From NCBI RefSeq assembly GCF_029813785.1, contig NZ_JARVKY010000034.1, positions 1 to 64,000 on the forward strand: a stretch of 64,000 nucleotides of DNA, written 5' to 3'. The first letter of the stretch is position 1; the number at the start of each line of letters is the position of its first letter. The notes under the pieces are model-generated. The model was not told the DNA's origin. It saw only the letters and a list, made by a program, of their open reading frames with translations, and did no database searches. The position numbers and the translations under genes were made by a program. This document shows, piece by piece, positions 50,293 to 59,037 of the stretch. The stretch is from Streptomyces sp. DH41 (GTDB taxonomy: Bacteria > Actinomycetota > Actinomycetes > Streptomycetales > Streptomycetaceae).

Positions 50293-51360
50293 TCAGCCGG
50301 CGTAGTCGCCGACGAGGGCGGCGCCCGTCTCGTGGTCGTCGCGGTCGGTGATCTCACCGGCCACCCAGGCGTCCACACCGCGGTCGGCCAGGGTCGCCAG
50401 CGCCACGTCCGTCGACTCCTCGGGGACGATGGCGATCATGCCCACGCCCATGTTGAGGGTCTTCTCCAGCTCCAGGCGCTCCACCCGGCCCGTCGTACCG
50501 ACGAGGTCGAAGATCGCGCCCGGGGTCCAGGTGGAGCGGTCGACGACGGCGTGCAGGCCTTCGGGGATCACACGGGCCAGGTTGGCGGCGAGTCCGCCGC
50601 CGGTGACGTGGCTGAAGGCGTGGACCTCGGTGGTGCGCATGAGGGCCAGGCAGTCCAGGGAGTAGATCTTGGTCGGCTCCAGGAGCTCCTCGCCGAGGGT
50701 GCGGCCGAGGCCGTCGAGGTGCGCGTCCAGGGACAGGCCGCCCTCGTTCAGCAGGACGTGGCGAACGAGCGAGTACCCGTTCGAGTGAAGCCCGGAGGCT
50801 GCCATGGCGACGACCGCGTCACCCTTGCGGATGCGGTCCGGGCCGAGCAGCCGGTCGGCCTCCACCACGCCGGTGCCGGCGCCGGCGACGTCGAAGTCGT
50901 CCGCGCCGAGCAGGCCGGGGTGCTCGGCCGTCTCGCCGCCCACCAGGGCGCAGCCGGCCAGTACACAGCCTTCGGCGATGCCCTTGACGATGGCGGCGAC
51001 ACGCTCGGGGTGGACCTTGCCGACGCAGATGTAGTCGGTCATGAAGAGCGGCTCCGCACCGCACACCACGATGTCGTCCATGACCATGGCGACCAGGTCG
51101 TGGCCGATGGTGTCGTAGACGCCGAGCTGCCGGGCGATGTCGACCTTGGTGCCGACACCGTCCGTGGCGGAGGCGAGCAGGGGGCGCTCGTAGTTCTTGA
51201 GGGCGGAGGCGTCGAAGAGGCCGGCGAAGCCGCCGAGGCCGCCGAGGACCTCGGGGCGCTGTGTCTTCTTCACCCACTCCTTCATCAGTTCGACGGCGCG
51301 GTCGCCCGCCTCGATGTCGACGCCCGCGGCTGCGTAGCTGGCACCAGTTGTGTCAGGCAT
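50293..51360 (-). CDS. purM: Phosphoribosylformylglycinamidine cyclo-ligase (AIR synthetase)
   Basis: 355 residues of the AIRS/PurM family: ATP-dependent ring closure of FGAM to AIR, the fifth step of purine synthesis. Signatures are ASYAAAGVDIEAGDRAVELM at the N-terminus, LLASATDGVGTKVDIAR (about 60), MVMDDIVVCGAEPLFMTDYI (about 92), GGETAEHPGLL (about 142), ASGLHSNGYSLVR (about 190) and HVTGGGLAANLARV. It follows purF by 42 bases on the same strand, so the two form the purF-purM operon. Confidence 0.96.
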   Translation of the reverse strand: MPDTTGASYAAAGVDIEAGDRAVELMKEWVKKTQRPEVLGGLGGFAGLFDASALKNYERPLLASATDGVGTKVDIARQLGVYDTIGHDLVAMVMDDIVVCGAEPLFMTDYICVGKVHPERVAAIVKGIAEGCVLAGCALVGGETAEHPGLLGADDFDVAGAGTGVVEADRLLGPDRIRKGDAVVAMAASGLHSNGYSLVRHVLLNEGGLSLDAHLDGLGRTLGEELLEPTKIYSLDCLALMRTTEVHAFSHVTGGGLAANLARVIPEGLHAVVDRSTWTPGAIFDLVGTTGRVERLELEKTLNMGVGMIAIVPEESTDVALATLADRGVDAWVAGEITDRDDHETGAALVGDYAG

Positions 51361-51402
51361 GACGATGAGAACCTTCGTGTCGTACGGCAGGGAGGCGGAC
51401 GG

Positions 51403-52929
51403 CTACGGGCGACGGATGGCGTCGGTGGCGGCCGTACCGGCGGGCCCGGCGGCCAGCTCGGTCTCCAGGAGCTGCTTGCCGAGCAGCTCGGGGTCGGGGA
51501 GGTCCATCGGGTACTCGCCGTCGAAGCAGGCGCGGCACAGGTTCGGCTTGGCGATGGTGGTCGCCTCGATCATGCCGTCGATGGAGATGTACGCCAGGGA
51601 GTCGGCGCCCATGGAGGTGCCGATCTCCTCGACGCTCATGCCGTTGGCGATGAGCTCGGCACGGGTCGCGAAGTCGATGCCGAAGAAGCAGGGCCACTTC
51701 ACCGGCGGGGAGGAGATCCGGATGTGGATCTCGGCGGCGCCCGCCTCGCGGAGCATGCGGACCAGGGCCCGCTGGGTGTTGCCGCGGACGATGGAGTCGT
51801 CGACGACGACCAGCCGCTTGCCCTTGATGACTTCCTTCAAGGGGTTCAGCTTGAGGCGGATGCCGAGCTGGCGGATGGTCTGCGAGGGCTGGATGAAGGT
51901 ACGGCCGACGTAGGCGTTCTTCACCAGGCCGGCGCCGAACGGAATGCCGGAGGCCTCGGCGTACCCGATGGCGGCGGGGGTGCCGGACTCCGGGGTCGCT
52001 ATGACCAGGTCGGCGTCGGCGGGGGCCTCCTTCGCCAGCTTGCGGCCCATCTCGACACGCGAGAGGTAGACGTTGCGGCCGGCGATGTCCGTGTCCGGGC
52101 GGGCCAGGTACACGTACTCGAAGACACAGCCCTTGGGCTTCGCTTCCGCGAATCGGGAAGTGCGCAGGCCGTTCTCGTCGATGGCGACGAACTCGCCCGG
52201 CTCGATCTCGCGGACGTAGGAGGCGCCGCAGATGTCGAGGGCGGCGGACTCGGAGGCGACGACCCAGCCGCGCTCCAGCCGGCCGAGGACCAGCGGGCGG
52301 ATGCCCTGCGGGTCACGGGCGGCGTAGAGGGTGTGCTCGTCCATGAAGACGAGGCTGAAGGCGCCGCGCACCTGGGGCAGCACCTTGCCGGCCGCCTCCT
52401 CGACGGTCAGCGGCTTGCCGTCGTCGTCCACCTGGCCCGCGAGCAGCGCGGTGACCAGGTCGGTGTCGTTGGTCGCCGCGACCCGCGTCGAGCGGCCGTC
52501 CTGCTTGGGCAGGTCGGCGACCAGCTCGGCGAGCTGGGCGGTGTTGACGAGGTTGCCGTTGTGCCCGAGCGCGATGGAGCCCTGCGCGGTGGCACGGAAC
52601 GTCGGCTGGGCGTTCTCCCACACGGAGGCACCGGTGGTCGAGTAGCGGGCGTGACCGACCGCGATGTGACCCTGGAGCGAACCGAGAGAGGTTTCGTCGA
52701 AGACCTGGGAAACCAGGCCCATGTCCTTGAAGACGAGGATCTGGGAGCCGTTGCTGACCGCGATTCCCGCGGATTCCTGGCCCCGATGCTGGAGGGCGTA
52801 CAGCCCGAAGTACGTGAGCTTTGCGACCTCTTCGCCCGGGGCCCAGACACCGAAGACGCCGCAAGCGTCCTGGGGGCCCTTCTCGCCGGGAAGCAGATCG
52901 TGATTGAGTCGACCGTCACCACGTGGCAC
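51403..52929 (-). CDS. purF: Amidophosphoribosyltransferase
   Basis: 508 residues catalysing the committed step of purine synthesis (PRPP + glutamine to phosphoribosylamine). A short N-terminal propeptide (MPRGDGRLNHDLLPGEKGPQ) precedes the nucleophile Cys of CGVFGVWAPG, as in the Bacillus-type enzyme that needs self-cleavage. GHARYSTTG and GHNGNLVNT belong to the glutaminase domain. RLVVVDDSIVRGNTQ (about 355) is the PRPP-binding loop. Cys residues in CVFEYVYLARPD and NLCRACFDGEYP fit the [4Fe-4S] cluster of this class. First gene of the purF-purM unit. Confidence 0.96.
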   Translation of the reverse strand: MPRGDGRLNHDLLPGEKGPQDACGVFGVWAPGEEVAKLTYFGLYALQHRGQESAGIAVSNGSQILVFKDMGLVSQVFDETSLGSLQGHIAVGHARYSTTGASVWENAQPTFRATAQGSIALGHNGNLVNTAQLAELVADLPKQDGRSTRVAATNDTDLVTALLAGQVDDDGKPLTVEEAAGKVLPQVRGAFSLVFMDEHTLYAARDPQGIRPLVLGRLERGWVVASESAALDICGASYVREIEPGEFVAIDENGLRTSRFAEAKPKGCVFEYVYLARPDTDIAGRNVYLSRVEMGRKLAKEAPADADLVIATPESGTPAAIGYAEASGIPFGAGLVKNAYVGRTFIQPSQTIRQLGIRLKLNPLKEVIKGKRLVVVDDSIVRGNTQRALVRMLREAGAAEIHIRISSPPVKWPCFFGIDFATRAELIANGMSVEEIGTSMGADSLAYISIDGMIEATTIAKPNLCRACFDGEYPMDLPDPELLGKQLLETELAAGPAGTAATDAIRRP

Positions 52930-52991
52930 GTCTCCGAGTGTAGGCGAGGTCGACCACTGGTCCGAATTGGGGACATCGGCTCACGCGTGGC

Positions 52992-53840
52992 TCACTGGTC
53001 GGCGACGGCCCGGACGGTGGTGCCGTCTTCGCTGGTCAGCGTGAGGGTTTCATGATCGATCCGGTAGTCGACCCGGCCGTCGAAGAAGCGGAGCATCCGC
53101 TTCTCGGCGTCCATGAGTGAGCCTTCGCACATCATTCGGGTGGTGGACGGGACGCCGAGGGTGATATGTCCGTCGCTGACGGTGGCCCCGGCGTTGACGT
53201 GGTTACAGGGCAGGCGGCCGGCGACGGTTTTCGCGTCCCGGTCGAAGGTGAGGTGGGCGCGGCCCTCGGGCCCCGGGGCCGTGACGGTCCACTTCGTGCC
53301 GTACAGGGACGCGTCCGGCTGCCTGCTGAGCCGGACGGTGTCGCCGTCGGAAGTGGTGAGGGTCAGGCGTTCGCCCGCCGTGTCGGTGGTGAGCGAACCG
53401 GCGGTGAGGGCGCGGCCGAGGGACTTCTCGAAGCCGATGGGCGTCCTGTCGCAGGCCTTCTCGGTGAACACGGCGTCGCTCAGCCGGACCCGCTCGCCGT
53501 CGACGGCGGCGCGGGCGCTGAAGGTGTTGCAGCCGGTGCTGCCCACCGCCTCGCCGCTGTCGTCGATCCGGACGCGCGCCGCGTCCGGTGCCTTGTGGGT
53601 GGTGCCGTCCACGGTGACGCTGTCGATGCTCCACCGGACACCGGTGACGGGCTTGTCCGCGCCGACGGATCCGCTGCCGCTGCCGCCGTCCGCCTTCTCG
53701 CTGCCGCAGGCCGCCGCGAGCGGGACGAGCGCGACAACGGCCGCGACGGCCAGGCTCCTGCCGCGCTGCTGCCGCCGCTTCTGCTGCCCCTGCTCGTGCT
53801 GCCTCTGCTGCTTCTGCCTCTGCTGCTTCTGCCTGTACAT
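52992..53840 (-). CDS. META-domain lipoprotein (HslJ-like, two META domains)
   Basis: 282 residues. An unusual Gln/Arg-rich N-terminus (MYRQKQQRQKQQRQHEQGQQ) precedes the hydrophobic signal segment SLAVAAVVALVPLAAAC with lipobox. Two META domains follow: about 70-165 (VRWSIDSVTVDG, GSTGCNTFSARAAVDGERVR) and about 175-282 (TKWTVTAPGPEG, GRLPCNHVNAGATVSDGHIT, TRMMCEGSLMDAEKRML). The paired Cys in CNTF/C and CNHV/MMC are usual for the family. Function is unknown; HslJ-type proteins relate to stress or novobiocin tolerance in E. coli. The start is uncertain because no clear Shine-Dalgarno motif precedes it. Confidence 0.83.
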   Translation of the reverse strand: MYRQKQQRQKQQRQHEQGQQKRRQQRGRSLAVAAVVALVPLAAACGSEKADGGSGSGSVGADKPVTGVRWSIDSVTVDGTTHKAPDAARVRIDDSGEAVGSTGCNTFSARAAVDGERVRLSDAVFTEKACDRTPIGFEKSLGRALTAGSLTTDTAGERLTLTTSDGDTVRLSRQPDASLYGTKWTVTAPGPEGRAHLTFDRDAKTVAGRLPCNHVNAGATVSDGHITLGVPSTTRMMCEGSLMDAEKRMLRFFDGRVDYRIDHETLTLTSEDGTTVRAVADQ

Positions 53841-53884
53841 GCCGATTCGACGGAGGCGCGGAGGATCCGGTTCCCCCCGCCTGC

Positions 53885-54682
53885 TCACCTGAGCAGTGGC
53901 AGCAGTTCCCCCAGGTCGGCCCGCTCCCCGCTCGCGCTCACCTTCGCCCCGGCCACGGCGTCCTTCCAGGCCAGCCGCCCGGTGGCCATCCTGACCCAGG
54001 TCAGCGGGTCGGTCTCGACGACGTTGGGCGGGGTGCCGCGGGTGTGCCGGGGGCCCTCGACGCACTGCACGACGGCGTACGGCGGGACCCGCACCTCCGT
54101 CGAGCCGCCGGGCGCCTTCGCCGCGAGCGCGTCGGCCAGCAGCCGGGTCGCGGCGGCCAGGGCCTGCCGGTCGTACGGCACGTCGAGGCCGGGCACGGCG
54201 GCGTTCAGGTCGTCGGTGTGGACGACCAGCTCGACGGTGCGGGTGACGACGTAGTCGGCCAGCGGCAGGGCGCCCGCGCTGGTGGGCAGCAGCCGGCTAC
54301 CGGGGTGGGCGTCGAGGCGGTCGGTGAAGCGCCGCTCGGTCTCGGCGAGGTGGGCGTCGAGGTCGGGGTGCTCGGCCGCGAGGCGCCGGGCGGTGCCGGC
54401 GATGGCGTCCGCGTCGGCGGCGATCGCGAACGGCCAGTCGAGCAGGTGCCCGTCCTGCCGTGCGGGCTCCGGCTCACCGAGCAGCCGGTCCACCGCCGTC
54501 AGGGCCATGCCGACGTGCGCCACCAGCTCCCGTACGGTCCAGTCGCCGAGCCGTGTCGGCAGGGCGAACTGCTCGGGGGTGAGGGTGCGGACGGCCGCCC
54601 GTACGTTCCCGAACTGGGCCAGTACGGCGGTACGGGTCCGGGCGGGGTCGTAGGCGCGGAGACGTTTCCTGACGGGCGGCAT
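53885..54682 (-). CDS. Maleylpyruvate isomerase family / DinB-like mycothiol-dependent protein
   Basis: 265 residues. An N-terminal MDMPI/DinB-like four-helix domain (about 20-185) has RLGDWTVRELVAHVGMALTA with His as a likely metal ligand, and TVELVVHTDDLNAAVPGLDV supplying a second His. A C-terminal SCP-2-like part (about 190-265) follows. The family includes mycothiol-dependent maleylpyruvate isomerase and transferases, but most members have unknown roles. ATG 54682 gives MPPVRKRLRAYDPA. It ends 44 bases before the META lipoprotein gene on the same strand, and its start is 10 bases downstream of the preceding gene's stop, suggesting an operon of three. Confidence 0.8.
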   Translation of the reverse strand: MPPVRKRLRAYDPARTRTAVLAQFGNVRAAVRTLTPEQFALPTRLGDWTVRELVAHVGMALTAVDRLLGEPEPARQDGHLLDWPFAIAADADAIAGTARRLAAEHPDLDAHLAETERRFTDRLDAHPGSRLLPTSAGALPLADYVVTRTVELVVHTDDLNAAVPGLDVPYDRQALAAATRLLADALAAKAPGGSTEVRVPPYAVVQCVEGPRHTRGTPPNVVETDPLTWVRMATGRLAWKDAVAGAKVSASGERADLGELLPLLR

Positions 54683-54692
54683 GGCGGTGAGC

Positions 54693-55937
54693 CTAGTCGG
54701 CACGGAAGGTGGAGCTCTCGGGAAATACCAGGTCCGTGCAGTGCCGGCGGTTCGTCACGTCGTCGACGTAGGCACGGAAGACCTGCTCCATCCGCGAGGT
54801 CATGATGCTGTCGTAGCCCAGGGAGATGGTCATGGTGTGGATCTGCGGCTTGCCGTCGCAGACGGAGGACGCCCACCAGATCGGGTCCTCGGTGCTGCGT
54901 CCGGCCCGGCCGGGTGTCGCGGGCTCGGGGTCCTCGCGCAGGTCGGTGCTGGTGAGCAGGAGGTTCCTCGCGTTCTCGCCGGCGTAGGTGTGCAGGGAGA
55001 CGAACCATCGTGCGAGACGCTCCGGACGGCTGACGTGGTGCTCGCTCCCCTCGGCCCGGTAAAGCGCGCTGGCCCGGCTCGCGCCGAGCACGAGGCCGCA
55101 CCGCTGGTCCCACAGCCGGTCGTCCGTGCGGCTCTCGACGACCTGGTCCGGGAATCCCGCCCGGCGGGCGAAGCCGGCCTTGCCGTACCAGGCACAGGTG
55201 CCCTCGGCGCGCGCCGCCGGGACCGGCCCCTCGGGCAGCGCGGGGACGTTCTCCGGCGCGTCGGGCAGCCGGTCGGCACAGCCCAGCCGGCCGGCGAGGT
55301 TGTTGGCCGTGATCACGGCGGTCTCGGCGAGGATGTCGCGGTCGTGCGCGCTGACCTGACCGTCGACTGTGAACCGCCGCCCGGGATTCTGCAACGAGGC
55401 CCGCGCCCACAGGGCTTTCCCCACCCGTCCGTCCAGCCTGCCCTCGGCGCACGGCAGCTGGACGACGACGTCGGACTCCGTGACCCAGCCGGCGATGTCG
55501 CCGCCGAGCGGCTGGTCGGGATGGGTGGGACCGCCGTAGCTGTCGACGAGCTCCGTCAGCGGCCCGTCGGCGATCAGCGGGCGGCCCGCCGGCAGTACCC
55601 CCACCGCTCCAGTGAAGAACCACCGCGAGCCTCGCTCCTCGCCGTCCTTCTCACCGGCCTCGGTGCTGAAGATCTCGCAGTCCTGTGCGGACCCGGCATC
55701 GAGGCCGCCGTCGATTTCGATCACACCCTCGTCGGCGACGCGGTGGGTGATCGTGCCGCCGGCCGGGGAAAGCGCCAGCACCCGCCCGGCCGGGACGAGC
55801 CCCGCACAGGCCTCGTCGATCTGCCGCCGACCGTCCCACACCTGCCATATCTCGCGGCCGCTCCAGCCGATGGCCACGACGGCGGCCAGACACAGCAGGA
55901 CGTTCACGGACTTGCGCACACCGTCTGGAACCCGCAC
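54693..55937 (-). CDS. Membrane-anchored secreted protein of unknown function
   Basis: 414 residues. One N-terminal anchor (SVNVLLCLAAVVAIGW, about 10-26), then a large extracytoplasmic part. Cys residues are scattered along it (DEACAGLVP, AQDCEIFS, VQLPCAEG, RLGCADRL, GTCAWYGKAG, DQRCGLVL, SSVCDGKP, RRHCTDLV), nine in all apart from the anchor, which suggests several disulphide bonds. It seems to contain two similar halves: each has a '...CAEG/CADR...' block followed by 'AVI/AGF' strands. No family recognised. It heads the three-gene unit on the minus strand. Confidence 0.68.
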   Translation of the reverse strand: MRVPDGVRKSVNVLLCLAAVVAIGWSGREIWQVWDGRRQIDEACAGLVPAGRVLALSPAGGTITHRVADEGVIEIDGGLDAGSAQDCEIFSTEAGEKDGEERGSRWFFTGAVGVLPAGRPLIADGPLTELVDSYGGPTHPDQPLGGDIAGWVTESDVVVQLPCAEGRLDGRVGKALWARASLQNPGRRFTVDGQVSAHDRDILAETAVITANNLAGRLGCADRLPDAPENVPALPEGPVPAARAEGTCAWYGKAGFARRAGFPDQVVESRTDDRLWDQRCGLVLGASRASALYRAEGSEHHVSRPERLARWFVSLHTYAGENARNLLLTSTDLREDPEPATPGRAGRSTEDPIWWASSVCDGKPQIHTMTISLGYDSIMTSRMEQVFRAYVDDVTNRRHCTDLVFPESSTFRAD

Positions 55938-56120
55938 CGCTCCCCCGTCTCCCCGTATCGCGGCCCGGGTCCGCCACGCGACCGCCCGACGAAACTAACA
56001 GCCGCGGTGGGCTCGCCGAGGGGCCCGGGGCGGTCACCCGTACGTGTGTCCGGCCGGGAAAACCGCACGTGGAGCGCCGAACCACGGAAACACTGGTCCG
56101 CGCCTGGAAGGAGGTGCAAC

Positions 56121-56705
56121 ATGACGGTTATGGCCGAGCACACGTCTCAGATGTCGGTGGACGAGTTCGAAACGATCGCTTCCGCCGCTCCCGAGACCGT
56201 CACGTTGGAGTTCATCGACGGACGGATCGGAACCAAAGCAGTGACTGACGGAGACCACACCGCCATCTTGTCTTGGCTGACCCGGCGCTGTATGCAGAGT
56301 CGGCCCGAACTGGACCTGGCGCAGGGCCAAGGCCTACGCGTGGACGCGTACCGGCGGAGCCGGGCGAAACCGGATGCCATCCTCACTGCGGAGGCCCACT
56401 TCGCCGGACACGGGGAGTGGGCTGACCCGGACGGAGCGCTCATGGTCGTCGAGGTGACCTCGTACGACTCGGACACGGACCGACGAGACCGTCGCGAGAA
56501 GCCGACCGCCTACGGCGAGGCGGGAATTCCCGTGTACCTCTTGATCGACCGGGATTCCTGCACGGTCACAGTGCACAGCTCTCCGGACCGGAGTGTTGGT
56601 GGCTACCGTGACGTACGCGTCGCGAAGTTCGGTGATCGGGTGGTCCTCCCCGACCCGGTCGGCATCGAACTCGACACGGAGATCCTCAAGAACTACGTGC
56701 GCTGA
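56121..56705 (+). CDS. Uma2-family putative endonuclease (DUF820)
   Basis: 194 residues with the PD-(D/E)xK nuclease fold of Uma2. Candidate catalytic residues are Glu in VTLEFIDGRIG, Asp in KPDAILTAEAHF, and Glu in LMVVEVTSYDSD followed by the Lys/Arg-rich RRDRREKPTAYGEAGIPVYL. GGAGG precedes ATG 56121 at 7 bases. Uma2 genes are present in many copies in Streptomyces; their biological role is not established. It is isolated between the secreted-protein block and purL, with a low-GC flank, which suggests recent mobility. Confidence 0.88.
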   Translation: MTVMAEHTSQMSVDEFETIASAAPETVTLEFIDGRIGTKAVTDGDHTAILSWLTRRCMQSRPELDLAQGQGLRVDAYRRSRAKPDAILTAEAHFAGHGEWADPDGALMVVEVTSYDSDTDRRDRREKPTAYGEAGIPVYLLIDRDSCTVTVHSSPDRSVGGYRDVRVAKFGDRVVLPDPVGIELDTEILKNYVR

Positions 56706-56722
56706 AGCGACGAGAACGACGG

Positions 56723-56752
56723 GGTCCCGCCCGGAAGCAACCGGACGGGACC
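56723..56752. terminator. Bidirectional terminator, uma2 / purL
   Basis: GGTCCCGCCCGG and CCGGACGGGACC pair with one mismatch around an AAGCAA loop, in the 73-base gap between convergent genes. Confidence 0.8.
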
Positions 56753-56778
56753 TCGGCTCGTGACAACTCCCGCGACCG

Positions 56779-59037
56779 CTACGCGAGCAGCGCCGGGATC
56801 GTCTCCTCGTGCGCCGTGCGCAGCTCGGCCAGCGGCAGCGAGAACTCGCCCTGGACCTCCACCGCGTCCCCGTCGACGACGCCGACGCGGGTGGCGGGCA
56901 GGCCCCGCGCGCCGCACATGTCGGTGAAGCGGAGCTCCTCCGAGCGCGGGACGGCGACGACCGCGCGGCCCGCCGACTCCGAGAACAGGAAGGTGAAGGC
57001 GTCGAGCCCGTCCGGTACGACCAGACGCGCGCCCTTCTTCCCGAGCAGCGCCGACTCGACGACCGCCTGGACCAGACCGCCGTCGGACAGGTCGTGCGCG
57101 GAGTCGATCATGCCGTCGCGGGAGGCGGAGATCAGGATCTCGCCGAGCAGGCGCTCGCGCTCCAGGTCGACCTTCGGGGGCAGGCCGCCGAGGTGGTCGT
57201 GGATCACCTGGGACCAGGCCGAGCCGCCGAACTCCTCACGGGTGTCGCCGAGGAGGTAGAGCAGCTGGCCCTCCTCCTGGAAGGCGACCGGCGTACGGCG
57301 GGCCACGTCGTCGATGACGCCCAGCACGGCCACCACGGGGGTGGGGTGGATGGCCGCCTCGCCCGTCTGGTTGTAGAGGGAGACGTTGCCGCCGGTCACC
57401 GGGGTGCCGAGCTGCAGGCAGCCGTCGGCCAGACCGCGCACGGCCTCCGCGAACTGCCACATGACCGCCGGGTCCTCCGGCGAGCCGAAGTTCAGGCAGT
57501 CGGAGACCGCGAGGGGCTTCGCGCCGGTCGTCGCGACGTTGCGGTAGGCCTCCGCGAGGGCCAGCTGCGCGCCCGTGTACGGGTCGAGCTTGGCGTACCG
57601 GCCGTTGCCGTCGGTCGCGATGGCGACACCGAGGCCGGACTCCTCGTCCACGCGGATCATGCCCGAGTCCTCGGGCTGGGCGAGGACGGTGTTGCCCTGC
57701 ACGAAGTGGTCGTACTGCTGGGTGATCCACTGCTTGGACGCCTGGTTCGGGGACCCGACCAGCTTCAGGACCTGGTCCTTGAGCTGCTCGCCCGTCTCGG
57801 GGCGGGGCAGCTTGTTCGCGTCGTCGGCCTGGAGGGCGTCCTGCCACTCCGGGCGGGCGTAGGGGCGCTCGTAGACCGGGCCGTCGTGGGCGACGGTGCG
57901 CGGGTCGACGTCGACAATCTTGCCGCCGTGCCAGAAGATCTCCAGACGGTCGCCGTCGGTGACCTCACCGATGACGGTGGCGATGACGTCCCACTTGTCG
58001 CAGATCTCGAGGAAGCGGTCGACCTTCTCCGGCTCCACGACCGCGCACATGCGCTCCTGCGACTCGCTCATGAGGATTTCCTCGGGCGAGAGGGTCGAGT
58101 CGCGCAGGGGGACATCGTCCAGGGTGACGCGCATGCCACCGGAGCCGTTGGACGCCAGCTCGGACGTGGCGCAGGACAGGCCCGCCGCGCCGAGGTCCTG
58201 GATGCCGACGACGAGCTTCTCGGCGAACGCCTCCAGGGTGCACTCGATGAGGAGCTTCTCCTGGAAGGGGTCGCCCACCTGGACGGCGGGGCGCTTGGAG
58301 GGCTTGGCGTCGTCGAAGGTCTCGGAGGCCAGGATCGAGGCGCCGCCGATGCCGTCGCCGCCGGTGCGGGCGCCGTACAGGATGACCTTGTTGCCCGCGC
58401 CGGAGGCCTTGGCGAGGTGGATGTCCTCGTGCCGCATGACGCCGATGGCACCGGCGTTGACCAGCGGGTTGCCCTGGTAGCAGGCGTCGAAGACGACCTC
58501 GCCGCCGATGTTGGGCAGGCCCAGGCAGTTGCCGTAGCCGCCGATGCCGGCGACGACGCCGGGCAGGACGCGCTTGGTGTCGGGGTGGTCGGCGGCGCCG
58601 AAGCGCAGGGGGTCCACGACGGCGACCGGGCGGGCGCCCATCGCGATGATGTCGCGGACGATGCCGCCGACGCCCGTGGCCGCGCCCTGGTAGGGCTCCA
58701 CGTAGGAGGGGTGGTTGTGCGACTCGACCTTGAAGGTGACCGCGTAGCCCTGGCCGACGTCGACGACACCGGCGTTCTCGCCGATGCCGACGAGCATCGC
58801 GTCGGACTCGGGGGCCTTCTCGCCGAACTGGCGCAGGTGGACCTTGCTGCTCTTGTACGAGCAGTGCTCGGACCACATGACGGAGTACATGGCGAGTTCC
58901 GCGCCGGTCGGGCGGCGGCCGAGGATCTCCACCACCCGCTCGTACTCGTCCTTCTTCAGGCCCAGCTCGGCCCAGGGCAGCTCGACGTCGGGGGTCGCGG
59001 TCGCGTGCTCGACCGTGTCCAGAGGCGTCCGGCTCAT
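56779..59037 (-). CDS. purL: Phosphoribosylformylglycinamidine synthase subunit PurL
   Basis: 752 residues, the small-PurL type that works with separate PurQ and PurS. It converts FGAR to FGAM using ammonia from PurQ. AIRS-like N-domain motifs: MWSEHCSYKSSKVHLRQFGE, KVESHNHPSYVEPYQGAATG, GGIVRDIIAMGARPVAVVDP. Mid-part: QDLGAAGLSCATSELASNGS. Second half: YRNVATTGAKPLAVSDCLNF and GTPVTGGNVSLYNQT, with SAHDLSDGGLVQA. The ATG overlaps the purQ stop by four bases (ATGA). Confidence 0.97.
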   Translation of the reverse strand: MSRTPLDTVEHATATPDVELPWAELGLKKDEYERVVEILGRRPTGAELAMYSVMWSEHCSYKSSKVHLRQFGEKAPESDAMLVGIGENAGVVDVGQGYAVTFKVESHNHPSYVEPYQGAATGVGGIVRDIIAMGARPVAVVDPLRFGAADHPDTKRVLPGVVAGIGGYGNCLGLPNIGGEVVFDACYQGNPLVNAGAIGVMRHEDIHLAKASGAGNKVILYGARTGGDGIGGASILASETFDDAKPSKRPAVQVGDPFQEKLLIECTLEAFAEKLVVGIQDLGAAGLSCATSELASNGSGGMRVTLDDVPLRDSTLSPEEILMSESQERMCAVVEPEKVDRFLEICDKWDVIATVIGEVTDGDRLEIFWHGGKIVDVDPRTVAHDGPVYERPYARPEWQDALQADDANKLPRPETGEQLKDQVLKLVGSPNQASKQWITQQYDHFVQGNTVLAQPEDSGMIRVDEESGLGVAIATDGNGRYAKLDPYTGAQLALAEAYRNVATTGAKPLAVSDCLNFGSPEDPAVMWQFAEAVRGLADGCLQLGTPVTGGNVSLYNQTGEAAIHPTPVVAVLGVIDDVARRTPVAFQEEGQLLYLLGDTREEFGGSAWSQVIHDHLGGLPPKVDLERERLLGEILISASRDGMIDSAHDLSDGGLVQAVVESALLGKKGARLVVPDGLDAFTFLFSESAGRAVVAVPRSEELRFTDMCGARGLPATRVGVVDGDAVEVQGEFSLPLAELRTAHEETIPALLA

